Source: Hordeum vulgare subsp. vulgare (taxonomy: Eukaryota; Streptophyta; Magnoliopsida; Poales; Poaceae). From it: a DNA stretch of 64,000 bases. The DNA is taken from contig NC_058520.1 of the NCBI RefSeq assembly GCF_904849725.1, positions 325,573,186-325,637,185 of the forward strand. The letters are read 5' to 3'. Positions 10,050 to 21,092 of the stretch are shown here, in pieces (the stretch's first letter is position 1; every line of letters starts with the position of its first letter). Under the pieces are notes generated by a model, which did not search any database, was not told the DNA's origin, and saw only the letters and a list, made by a program, of their open reading frames with translations. The position numbers and the translations under genes were made by a program.

Positions 10050-12237
10050 CACCCCTCAAAAACTTCTCTAGTTATTCTTCTTAGGGACCTGCATCAACTT
10101 GATGGGGATCCTTGGAGTTGAGGTAGCTCTTGATGATATAGAGCTAGTGGTGGCCTTGGGAGTCCACTTGACCATGGCTTGGGATTCTTCTTGAAATGAG
10201 TCAATCTCCTGTTAAAGCTTGTCCTTTCCCTTGAGATTTTTGTCTTGTCGTAGGATGTCATCCTCAGCGCTCATTCCGTTGGGGAGAGTAGGGCCATACT
10301 TCTCCTTTTTGGGAAGAACTTCAGATTGTGGTATTGACCTTTTTCCCATTCAACTCCATTGACATTGAAGTAGACAATGCCTTATCCGATGTCCTCCTTT
10401 CTTGCATACAATCTCCTCGAATTGCTTACATCCGACAAGACTCTTGAAGACACCTCTCTCTATAATTCCTTTCAATAAATCGTTTCTTGCCCAAGTCTAA
10501 TTTTGCTCAGAGAATCATTAGTGGAATCAAGAGAGCTACGAGCAACAACATCATTATATTTAGCATTAATGTTGTTGTTACTAGATGTAGAAACTTTCTT
10601 GCCTTTGTTACTAGTTTGCTTAGATTTAACTTGTGCAACAAAAGTAGACAAGAGAAATCGTTCGGCTAGATAAGAAGAACTCTTCTATCGAAGACCATCA
10701 TTGATTGCTTTTAGAAACTCATGCTCTTGCTCTAAATTTAGCTTCTCTAAGCGCAGGTTCTCATGAGTTCTTGCAATATCTCTATGATCTTCTAGAGTAG
10801 ATTCATGGGCTAACTTGGAGTGTTTAATTCTTTTGTTTGACGCCCAATATCTTTCTTATCACCATCACACGACTTATCTTGACTAGAATGATTATCATCA
10901 AGTTCATTTTCATTGTTAGCTCTAGTTTTATCAAAGAACAAGTCATCATCTCCAAGTAAGTCATTCTTATAACAATTAAAGACAAAGTAATCGGGGTGTG
11001 ATACCTTGGGGCCTTTACCCATGAAGCAGTTCCAATCCCTTCATTTGGTGAATCAAATATGTCATAGGAGTTGGAGGATACGAGTGCTAGACCGGCAACA
11101 CCTTCATCTTGAGTGTATTCAGAGTTGGAGTGGTAGCTTCTCTTTGATTGGTTGTTGGACTCGGAGCCGGAAATCCATTCACCAACATGAGCTTGATGTC
11201 TTGTTATTGAGTGGCTCTTGGTGTACTTGTCCTTCTTCTCCGATTCCTTGCTTCTTTGGGAGGGTCTTCGTCCATAATAATCTTCTCTACTCCTTCTCTC
11301 TCTTCGAGGTGACTCATCTCTTGAGATTCGTCTTCTAGGTGACTCTTCTTCTTTTGTGGGGGGTCAAGAACTCATTGGAGTAGTGTCCGGGCCTTCCACA
11401 ATTGTAGCAGTTTCGGTCACGACTAGAAGAATGTTTATCTTCATATCTAGGTTGGAGCTTCTCCCTTTACATCCACTCTTGTAGAACTTGTTGAATTTCT
11501 TGACCATGAGGCTTATCATTTTATTGGTGACAAGGTTGTCATTTGAAGAAGCAGGAGTATCACTTGAAGCTTTGTAAGCACCGCTTGACTTGTTATGAAG
11601 CTCTTTTTTGTCCCCGAGTGGCATTTCATGGGCAACAATCCTTCTAATGACTTCCGTTGTCTTTAGATCTTTGTAGTTTGGCATCATTTCGATCAGTATG
11701 CACAAGGTGTCGTACTTTCCATCCAAGGCTCTAAGGATCTTCTTAATGATGAATTTGTTGGTCATCTCTTCGTTTCCTAAGCCGACAATCTCATTTGTGA
11801 TGAGAGCAAGCCTAGAGTACATCTCAGTGACTCCTTCACCATCCTTCATCTCGAACTTGTCAAGTCGACTTTGTAGCACATCCAACTTAGATTCCCTCAC
11901 ATTCGGTACCTTCGTGCATATCAACCAAAGTATCCCAAATTTCCTCTGCATTCTCAAGACGGCTAATCTTGTTGAACTCTTTGGGGCATAGGTAGTTGTA
12001 TAGAATGTCACATGCTTGAGCGTTGTATTATAACATCTTCAATTCTTCCCTCATTGCTTCACGATCTGGTTCCTTCTCGTCACCAAGGAATTCACCTTGC
12101 AAACCAACACGGACAACAACCCAAATGGCGACATTATGACCAAGAATATGCATTTTTATCTTATGCTTCCAACTAGCCAAGTTTGTACCATAAAAACAAG
12201 GACCTCTATGGTGGGAATTTATCTCACTAGATGCCAT
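10050..12237 (-). pseudogene. Copia-type gag (UBN2/DUF4219-like), broken
   Basis: The minus frame starts with an ATG at 12237, 54 bases inside the LTR, and reads the typical copia Gag N-terminus (FYGTNLASWKHKIKMHIL). The central Gag region follows at 11915-11500 (FEMKDGEGVTEMYSRLALI, IIKKILRALDGKYDTL, VIRRIVAHE). A TAA near 12028 and frameshifts near 11915 and 11440 break it. Next comes a zinc knuckle near 11390-11430 (CYNCGRPGHYSNEF) in which the fourth zinc ligand, normally Cys, is Phe. The C-terminal part to about 10050 is hydrophilic and coiled-coil-like (LRLEKLNLEQEHEFLKA), as in sirevirus Gags. Gag normally forms the virus-like particle and packages the RNA. This copy cannot be translated intact. 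Confidence 0.8.
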
Positions 12238-12276
12238 ACTCTCCTAGGTTGTGAAACCAATGCAATGGATATAAAA

Positions 12277-12288
12277 GCTCTGATACCA
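12277..12288 (-). other. Primer binding site (initiator tRNA-Met)
   Basis: The minus strand reads TGGTATCAGAGC two bases inside the LTR end. This is complementary to the 3' end of plant initiator methionine tRNA and is the standard primer site of copia elements. It fixes the orientation of the element as minus. Confidence 0.9.
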
Positions 12289-12290
12289 CT

Positions 12291-13716
12291 TGTAGGATCC
12301 GAAGTATGTCTAGAGGGAGGGTGATTAGACTACTTGACCAAATAAAAACTTAGACTTTTCCCAAATTTACTTGTGGGCAAGTTTTACAATTGTAACAAGT
12401 CAAGCACACCCTACGCATGCAAGTCTAAGAGTATAGCACTAGAAAGTAAAGAGATGCACATGTAAATAAAGGGTAGGGATATGAAGATCAAACACAAAGA
12501 TTGACATGATGATTTTTGGCGTGGTTCCGATAGGTGGTGCTATCGTACGTCCACGTTGATGAAGACTTGAACCCACGGAGGGTAATGACCACACAAGTCC
12601 ACGGAGGGCTCAACACAAGAAGGGTCCACGGAGAAGCAACCTTGTCTATTCCATCACAATTTATGTCCACGAAGGACTAGCCTCACTCGGGATAGATCTT
12701 CACGAAGTAGGCGATCTCCTTGCCCTTACAAACTTCTTGGTTCAACTCCACAACACGAAGTAGGAGGATCCCAAGCGACACCTAACCAATCTAGGATACA
12801 CCACTCTCCAAAAGGTAATAGATGCGGTAGTACGATGAACTTCTTGCTCTTTTGCTTCAAAAGATAGTCTCCTCAATACTCAATCACTCTCTCACAGAGT
12901 TAGCTTGGGTATAAGAGATTGATTGGGTGCAAAGCAACTTGGTGAGGCTAGAAATCAAGTTTCAAATGGTAGGATTGGAATATCTTGATCTCAACACATG
13001 AGTAGGTGGCTCTCTCTTAGACAAATGAATCTGACAAGTGTATGTGTGTTCTGAGTGCTTCCTCTGTGAATGAGAGGTGGTGGATGGGTATATATAGACA
13101 CCTCAAAAAATCCAACCGTTACAACATTATTGCCCAACTCGGTGAGACCAAAGTGAAACTCGATGGCACGGACTAGTGCAAAATGTGGCAACTATTTTCT
13201 TTTCGGTGAGATCAATATATAATTCTCGGTAGTACCGATATCGGTGTCCTAGGGAGTTTCCAAATCTCAGTGGGACCAAATGTTGGTGGCACCAAGAAGC
13301 TAGGGTTTGGCACGGGGTCTCTCTCGTGGAAAACTTGGTAGGGCCGAATGGAAAAAGTTGGTGGCACTGAATTTTGGACTGTGGATTTTGGCAGAATATT
13401 TTTGGGGGACTTTCATGAGTATTTTTGGTGGCTATCTCTAAGAACTTGAGCAACCATACCATTATAGTCACCTCATTCCCTTTTAATAATATTGGCTTTC
13501 CTATGGACTCAAATGTGATTTCTCACAAACTATAAAATGTAGAGTCTTCAAGCTTGTTGCCAATAGATGTTCCTTGCATCTAGGGGTTCTCCTCACAATC
13601 CTTAGCCAATGCATCATTGAACTTTTGTTGAAATATACTAGATAGAATCATTAGATCAATGACACATATGTTGTTATTAGATACCAAAACCACCTTACAG
13701 AGAAGTTGTGCTTTCA
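12291..13716 (-). repeat. 5' LTR of the pol-less Sirevirus-like element
   Basis: This 1,426-bp partner of the LTR at 4297-5798 starts TGTAGGATCCGAAG on the plus strand and ends GTGCTTTCA, followed by the target duplication AAGCC. A TATA box on the minus strand lies at 13089-13096, as in the other copy. Several deletions relative to the left copy, for example in the 13260-13330 region, and many substitutions suggest an old insertion. Confidence 0.85.
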
Positions 13717-13721
13717 AAGCC

Positions 13722-16255
13722 TAATAATCACTGCTACATACGTGTCCCATACAAACGATTTTTACCCCCTTTCCGCAAAGGAGATTTAAACCATCGCCTT
13801 GACTGTGTGTGCTATAGGGGGGGGGGTCTATTCCACACGACATAAAAACCGTTGATGATAGGTCCTCCGGTCACAAACATTGAGAAAAATAGCACAAGTG
13901 CGATCGGGTAAGCCATCACAAACAATTATACAGGACAAACCATGTGAGATGTTCTTAGCATCGCGCAAGGTGCTTAGAAGAAACTCTATGGCATAGGTTC
14001 TCCATCACACACATTTTTTATTTGGAAACGTTGGTGCAAAGTGGCCTAACGCAAACATTTGTCGGGTGGAAGTCGTGTGTGATTGTTCATTGATCCAACA
14101 TGCCTACTTTGTAGAAATTGTGTGGGTTGTTTGAGGTCATTTCCGACATTGGTGTCTAAGAAACCGTATGCATTAAAATACCCCAACAAGCAGGCTAATT
14201 GGCCTATTACCGATAATCCATTTAGTAATCAAATTGACATTTCAAATGAAACACACCATATATTTCATATTCGTGTTACAAAAACCAGGATTTCATAACA
14301 GAGTTACATCAGAGTAAAACATCATATAGCTTCAACACCCAGTTACATTATATATGCATATAGCTAGCTACGACATTACTCAACAACACCACGTTTCACA
14401 TGCAACATCTAAAACCTTTGGAAAGTAGCATCATATTTAGTAAATATAAACATGAATCTCATTTGGAAAACTGCTAAATGTGAAGGTGAATATTGAGCCT
14501 TTAGTGATTTTGAATGTCCTTGCAACTTTAGGCGAGTGGTTATGGATGATTTCCCACGCATCCTTCGTCCTCTTGAGGAATACTTCAATATTGTATCATG
14601 GGTGTTGAATGGATACCGTCTTCGTCCCTTGACCATGAAATTGGTTTGAGAGGTAATCATCAGTGAATTGCTTTATAAAGGACTAAAAATAAATATATGC
14701 ATAAATATCTGTTATAAATTTTGAAATGACGCAAAGGTAAAAAACTATGTAAAAGAGTTAGTACCATCCTATAGTTGACTCATGTCTTTATCATTGTACA
14801 AACAAAGATCATGTTGTTATTCATCGCTAGTTTCTTTATCCTAACAATCTTTCTGAGTTTCTTGACTTGACTGGTATTCATGGACATTTCATTCCCCATA
14901 TGCAAAATGATCGAATAGTTTGTCTAAACCTTTGACAACAGGACCTACATGTGCTAGACCAAAAATTAAAAACCTGGATATTAGAATGGTTCGTGTAATT
15001 GCACAATAATGTGCTATTAGCTAAAGGACGATGCATCTGCAAACCTCGATGGTAAACCTTGGTGTCTCACATTGTTTCCCTATAACACATATAAGGTAGT
15101 TATTGATTAGTTTAACTGAGAGTTGGCATATGATAATTAATATATATTGATGAAAAATAAACACACTACATATTGAGTAGATTAATTCGAGCCACATGGA
15201 AAGGACAGTTATCCAAGCCAAGCAAGCTTAATAAGTAGGAAATGTAGAATTTGTATATGTTTTTCAGGTATTTAGTATAGCCAAATTCGATTTATTTCTC
15301 TGTGCATAAGAATACAAAATTGAACCCACAAGAATTGAAGATCACATTTCATAATTGAACCAAACAGTTAACTGAACATCACACCGAATGAACCAAACAC
15401 TTAACTAAGCACCGCATTGCACATTATATATACCATATATTCTAGAAAATCATATTGCATATAAACATCACAAGAAAGCACCACCAGTGGCCTCAAGAAA
15501 ACACCATGAACTTTCATTTAAAGCAGCCAACCATGTGGTGGTGCTCGCACATGAGGCGTCGATGGTGGCCTCTATGTTGAGGTGCTCGTCTACGATCTGG
15601 CGGTCAACACAGATGGTAGGCCTCGCGACCTCATCCACGCTTGGGGCCATGATTTTCTTCTCCGTCGCTAGATGCTCCTTGAATTATTGTCTATAGTGTG
15701 TGCACCATGGCTTAGGGCGGTGCTTATTTGGAGGATGGAGCGAAAATTTGGGTGGAAGGTTTCGTGCCGACTATCGGGGCATGTGGAGTGAAGAAGGACA
15801 ATGAAAAGGCGGATGTGGGTGGGGTGTGGATTATCTCACAAGATCGATGATGCCGCGCAACAGGAAGGAGCATCACTGGTGAGGAGGAGGAGTTGCAAGC
15901 AAGCAGTGCATGTTTGAATATGGGAAAACAAGGAGGAAACAATGGAAACGTTGATTTTGGTAGGGGTGAAGTAGATATTTCAGCGCTTGCCAATTTTTTT
16001 CGCCCGGTGCGATGAAAGTCTGGCGCGCAAGTGTGGTTGACATGGGAGCGGTGGACTGTAGCCGATCCAAATTTTGGATTAAGCCAGACCCCCAAGATAT
16101 TTTATACTGCAACACACACGATTCTTGCCAATGAACTGTTTCACGTGTACTTGATTTTTCATTTTGAAATGAAAGACAAAATGGGGTTACGGCAGAAAAG
16201 GAAGGTGTTTGAATTGCTAGAACATTTTTCTTCGGTGAACATGCAACTATAAGAG
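13722..16255. mobile_element. CACTA-like DNA transposon terminal/subterminal region (tentative)
   Basis: CACTGCTACATACGTGTCCC at about 13729 resembles a CACTA terminal repeat. The next ~350 bases carry several variants of a CCATCACACAC / CATGTGTGATGG word in both orientations, as is usual for subterminal repeats of CACTA elements. No transposase frame is visible. The stretch 14100-15450 is AT-rich and featureless. 15470-15700 and 15720-16040 are GC-richer with only short open frames on both strands, which I do not regard as genes. I could not find a convincing matching terminus on the right, where the tandem array and a gypsy fragment follow. It may be a truncated or internally deleted copy. 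Confidence 0.4.
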
Positions 16256-18581
16256 TGTTGTGTTAAAATTTGAAATTATCCAGTGTTTGTTTGGACATTT
16301 TTATACATTAATAGAGTTTTCGAGGCATTTAGTGTGCACATTTCAAATTTGAACTATAGGCACATGCTCGAATGCACGAAAATGGGTTAAAAATCATATA
16401 GGTCTCCATGGGCGCATGTTTAGTTCCCATGCAGGAAATGGGAATGAATTTTGAAAACCTCGGCGTCGTGGATCAGCCGCAAACATTGAGAAGCTTGGTT
16501 TTTAAATTCCTATAAATCCAAAACCTTTCTGAAATTCATGGAACTTAGCACGGTGTCATGAAATGGTACCAACATGTTGGGTTAAACATTTTGTGCAATT
16601 TGGGATTTTTTTTGGCATAAGATTCTTCCAAACCAGAGCTTCTCACTAGAAGCCTCACGGTTCCGATAAGGAAGATGTAACCTTTGTGGACAAAACAACA
16701 TTCATTGCCTCTTCTCGCCTTGAATTTTTATCCAAAGGCGACATGGATTAGTAGGAGTGTCATGTTAAATTTTGGAATTATCCAGCATTCGTTTGGACAT
16801 ATTTATACATTAACTAAGTTTTCTAGGAATTTAGTGTGCATATTTCAAATTGTAACTACATGCACATGCTCGAGTGCACCAAAATGGGTTGAAAAATTAT
16901 ATATGTGTCTGTGAGTGCGTGTTTAGTTCCCATGCAAGAAATGAAAATGAATTTCAAACATCTCGACATCGCGGATCGACCACAAACATTGAGAATCTTA
17001 GTTTTTAAATTCCTATAAATCTAAATCTCATTTGAAATTCATGAAACTTTGCATCATGTCATGAAATGGACCAACATGCTATGGTAATTTTTTTGTCCAG
17101 TTTGGAAAAGCTTTGGCATAAGCTTCTTACAAACCAGAGCTTCTCACTAGAAGCCTCGTGGTTCCGGTAGGGACATGTCACCATTGTGAACAAAATGATA
17201 TTCATTGCCTCTTCTCACCTTGAATTTTTTTCCAGAGGCAACATGGACCAGTAGGATTGTTGTGTTAAATTTTGGAATTACCCAGGGTTAATTTGGACAT
17301 TTTTATATAATAACCAAGTTTTCTAGGCATTTAGTGTGCATATTTTAAATTTAAACTACAAGCACATGCTCGAGTGCACCAAAATGGGTTCAAAATCATA
17401 TATGTGTACCTAGGTGCATGTTTATTTCACAATCAAGAAATGTGAATGAATTTCAAACACCTTGCCGTCGTGGATCGGCCGCAGACATTGAGAAGCTTGG
17501 TTTTTAAATTCCCACAAATCCAAAACTTGTGTGGAATTCATGAAACTTGGCATGGTGTCATGAAATGGTACCAACATGTTGTTGTATTTTTTTTCCAATT
17601 TGGGAAAATATTTGGCATAAGCTTATTTCAAACAAGAACTTATCACTAGAAGCCTCGTGATTCCGATAGGGAACGTGTCACCTTTGTGGACGAAATGATT
17701 TTTTTGCCTCTTGTTGCCTTGAATTTTTATCCAAAGGAAAAATGTATTAGTAGGAGTGTCGTGTAAAAAATTGGTATTATCTAGGGTTTGTTTGGACATT
17801 TTTGTATAATAACCCAGTTTTCTAGGCATTTAGTGTGCATATTTCAAATTTGAACTACAAGCACATGCACTAGTGCACCAAAACGGGTTGAAAAATCATA
17901 TATGCATCCCTCGGTGCATGTTTAGTTCCCATGCAATAAATGGGAATGAATTTTAAACACCTCGGCGTCGTTGAGCTAGCGCAAACATTGAGAAGCTTGG
18001 TTTTTCAATTCCTATAAATCGAAAACTCGTGTGAAATTAATGAAACTTGGCATGGTGCCATGAATAGGCACCAAAATCCTGGTGTATTTTTTTGTCCAAT
18101 TTGGGAAAACTTTTGGCATAAGATTCTTATAGACAACAAATTCTCACTAGAAGCCTCGTGGTTCCGATAGGGAACGTGTCACCTTTGTGGACGAAATGAC
18201 ATTTATTGCCTCTTCTCGCCTTGAATTTTTATCCAGGGGCAACATGGATTAGTAGGACTGTCGTGTTAAAATTTGGAATTATCCAGGGTTTGTTTGGACA
18301 TTTTTATACGTTAACCGAGTTTTATAGGTATTTAGTCGGCATATTTCAAACTTGAACTACAAGCACATCCTCTAGTCCACCAAAATGGGTTGAAAAATCA
18401 TATACGTGTCCCTGGGTGCATGTTTAGTTCCCATGCAAGAAATAGGAACTAATTTCATACACCTCGGCATCGTGGATCGGCCGCAAACATTGAGAAGCTT
18501 GGGTTTTAAATTCCTATAAATCCAAAAGTCATCTGAAATTCATGAAACTTGGCATGGTGTCATTATGTGGCATCAACATGC
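16256..18581. repeat. Array of ~500-bp tandem repeats, about 4.7 copies
   Basis: Equivalent points recur with a period close to 500 bp. The word AAACATTGAGAA (or a variant) is at 16481, 16984, 17483, 17983 and 18485. The TGTTAAA-TTTGGAATTATCCAG block is at about 16256, 16757, 17258, 17757 and 18257. Each unit also holds a CCTCGGCGTCGTGGATCGG-like block and GGCATTTAGTGTGCATATTTCAAA. The copies differ from one another by substitutions and small indels, so amplification is not recent. The fifth unit stops about 175 bases short, where a gypsy fragment begins. No coding capacity. Triticeae CACTA elements often contain such internal arrays, so it may belong to the CACTA-like element on its left. 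Confidence 0.8.
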
Positions 18582-18950
18582 TGTAAATCATCAAAAAGTT
18601 TCGTAGTGTTCGGCTTTGTTTGGTACTGAATTTCTGAAAAATAAAAAACAAGCAGAAAACAACAATTCACACTAGACACTAGGTTAATAGGTTAGTTCGC
18701 AAAAATGATATAAAACAACATATTATTGCATACAAAGTATCCAAGATTGATAATATAATAGCATGGAACAATAAAAAATTATCGATACGTGGGAGACTTA
18801 TCAACTTCCCCAAGCTTAATTCCTACTCGTCCTCGAGTAGGTAAATGATAACGGAATTTTTGATTTGACATGCTACGCAACATGTAATCTATTTTAGGTG
18901 TGATCTTGAGAAATGACCCTTGAATCGTAGGCCAACATAGGTAGCACACC
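18582..18950 (-). repeat. Truncated Athila-type gypsy 3' LTR start with polypurine tract
   Basis: On the minus strand TGATAAGTCTCCCACGTATC at 18803 and below is the opening of a Sabrina/WHAM-type LTR. It is preceded by the purine tract AAGCTTGGGGAAGT (18804-18817) and about 130 bases of the internal 3' untranslated region (the CTACTCGAGGACGAGTAGG word). Only the first ~220 bases of the LTR survive before the tandem array. The same LTR type occurs at 21093-22649 and 56630-58227. Confidence 0.65.
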
Positions 18951-18954
18951 CTAG

Positions 18955-19065
18955 TCTGGGACACGGATGCAACTATTGCAGATCTGTTGACTAAGCTACT
19001 TCCACATCCCAAACACGAGGGGTAAGTTAGAGCTATGAGCATTCGACGTAGTGCAAGTGGGAGAC
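18955..19065 (+). pseudogene. Copia pol C-terminal remnant with polypurine tract
   Basis: The plus strand reads DTDATIADLLTKLLPHPKHEG, the tail of a copia RNase H region, then a stop. The purine tract GTGCAAGTGGGAGAC follows at 19051-19065. All of pol upstream is missing, cut off near 18950. It belongs to the LTR that starts at 19066. Confidence 0.75.
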
Positions 19066-19511
19066 TGTTGGAGATACATCCTAGATTCAATCATGTATAT
19101 GCATAAGTATAGTCCTTGGACATTATCAATGATGTATATAAACAAGTATATAGCTTGTTCTAAGACTTTTATTGTATGATGATTATCCTAGATGGTCCCT
19201 ATTCGAAAGGGTTGTGTGTATGCGCAATCGACTATACTAGTATATGACTCGATGGATGGTACAGTCTCATTGACCATGTAGCATTGGATGCTATATGGAT
19301 AATATGAACTCGGAAAATTCTGGTCGAATTCGGCATAGTCGGATCTGAGTCCAAATAAGGTCCGAGTTGGTTAGACCCGTCTATGAGACACCGTGATAAA
19401 AGGTCATATGCGAGTCTCTAGTACAATATACGTTCCGTGTTCTAAGACCTAAGATGGTGCATGGACTTGTTATCGTGACATACTTGCTTTCGGCCAACCA
19501 AACACTACTCT

Positions 19512-20975
19512 TTTTTTGAACGTTGGTAGGAGAGCTGCCAAATTCATTGATCAGAAGAAGGTATTACAAGAATGGACTGCTCAGTTTATTGCTGAAAACC
19601 GGGCAAAAACCATAGCAACGTCTAACTAGACTAGACCTAGAGCACTAGAAGACATACAAGGCGCCGGAAGGCGAAACCCCACAATACACCCGGTCGGGAA
19701 CTCGAGCACCTTCGCTGCTACGAGAGTGCACACCGACAACTGTCGTACTATACCGAGTAGCCGCGAGCATATCTGCAGACTTCGAGAACATCGGAGACGA
19801 ACGATAGGTCCGAAAGAGCAAAAACCTATGCCCCACCAATCTCCCGAGACAAGCCGACATAGCTCACCCGACACAATTGCATGCGAAGGACGCTCCTGTT
19901 GCTCTCCTCGTCGACCAGAGCAGCCTGCTCCAAACGAAAGCACCACCAAAGACTCCACACACTTCCAAATGTTGCCTGCTCTAAAAACCACCGCATCACC
20001 ACCAACCAAGTGCTCCAGCACTAGATTTTTCTCCAAAGCAATGCTTCCAACGAAGTAATGACACCACAGGCACCACCATTGCATACGGTTTTCACGGGGA
20101 GACAAGAGAATGGAGCCATGAGAGCTGTCGGACCCCTCGATGGCGCCTCCAACAAGGAAAATTCATACCCAAGGGCATCATTCGCCATCCGCTCAGACCG
20201 AAATTGAGCATGACTTTCGTCGAGGAGCCGAACATCTATGTCGGGGACAACGTCTCCGACACACCACCACCAAACCAGAGCAGCATACGCCACCTGCTGC
20301 ACCTCATAGAACTCACCGGAGCACCACCGGTGATGCCGTGCCGTAGCAACCCGGAGGCCGTGCCAAGACCACGCCACCACGGACCGCAAACCCGGTGTGG
20401 AGCCACCTCGCACTCACTGGAAGCAAACTACTGGCCGAACCACCTCCGACCCCTAGCCGCCAAGGCACCAGATCCGGTCGTAAATGGCCTGTTAGATCTG
20501 GCTGCACCAAGCCAGGGCGCCGCCCATCGCGGGGATCCCGCGCGCCCGCGTCCTCCTACACCCACTCCAAAGGCGCCAGAGGCCGCCTCGCCCAACATCA
20601 AGCCAGCAGAGGCCAGATCTGCTCTGGCAGCCCACAGCGGCCCCGCGTCCAAAGGGTCCACTCCTCGCGCCGGCGGCGCGCGCAGGCTGAAGCTCTCTGC
20701 CAAGGCGCGTCGGGCAGCGCCGGCCCGCGCTCAGCCGCTCACCACAGCGCGCAACTCGCCTTGCACACGCAGCCGCCCTCCACACTATGTCGGATATGCC
20801 AGCGGAATCACCCCGCCGCCACCTTCCTCGGGGCCGACCTGAATTTCACCGGCGAGTGCCCTCTGGTGGCGGCGAGATGGGTGGGAGGTAGTGGGGAGAG
20901 GGTGGCGGCGCTAGGGTATCTCCCCCGAGCCACCAAAGCGAGGCGACACGGGGGTCGGGAGAGTGTCCCATGAGT
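19512..20975 (-). mobile_element. LINE-like retroposon without reverse transcriptase, 16-bp target duplication
   Basis: AACCAAACACTACTCT is present on both sides (19496-19511 and 20976-20991), a long target duplication typical of LINE target-primed integration. The insert ends on the minus strand in a short A run (T run 19511-19517), preceded by a sequence like the 3' untranslated region of grass L1-type LINEs (AATAAACTGAGCAG, CAATGAATTTGGCAGCTCTCC). The other end (20350-20975) is very GC-rich, as in LINE 5' regions. It is about 1.46 kb with no reverse transcriptase or endonuclease. Open frames of up to ~210 codons on both strands in the GC-rich part look like chance. It may be an internally deleted LINE or a LINE-mobilised non-autonomous element. 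A processed pseudogene is possible but I recognise no gene. Confidence 0.7.
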
Positions 20976-21092
20976 AACCAAACACTACTCTGGAACTAAG
21001 TAATTATAAAGGTAGGTTTCAGGCTTTTCTAGACCCATGCCACGAGACATGGTCGAATGATGTCTACTATGCAAGTTTATTCTTGTAGACAT

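Larger units (their letters stand above)
4297..13716 (-). mobile_element. Complete-ended, pol-less Sirevirus-like copia element
   Basis: Two LTRs in the same orientation (4297-5798 and 12291-13716) flank an internal region read on the minus strand. The 5-bp flanks are identical: AAGCC at 4292-4296 and at 13717-13721, the direct proof of the insertion borders. Next to the right LTR lies a primer binding site for initiator tRNA-Met (12277-12288), then a copia-type gag (12237 down to about 10050). Next to the left LTR are several polypurine tracts and an extra open reading frame (8367 down to about 6303). Protease, integrase, reverse transcriptase and RNase H are absent. The junction where pol should be lies near 9300-10050. 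The multiple polypurine tracts and the extra frame after the pol position point to the Sirevirus (SIRE/Maximus) lineage. 'Maximus-like' is my best family guess, not certain. Confidence 0.85.

Noticed and set aside
12277..12288. tRNA-like sequence
   Set aside because: Only the 12-base complement of the tRNA-Met 3' end is present: a primer binding site, not a tRNA gene.
15724..16115. 123- and 80-codon minus frames in a GC-rich patch as possible transposase exons
   Set aside because: No transposase motif, overlapping frames and no splice-consistent continuation.
20204..20973. Two overlapping plus-strand frames of 212 and 192 codons in a GC-rich stretch
   Set aside because: They lie inside the LINE-like insert, overlap each other and minus frames, show no known domain and follow from high GC content.
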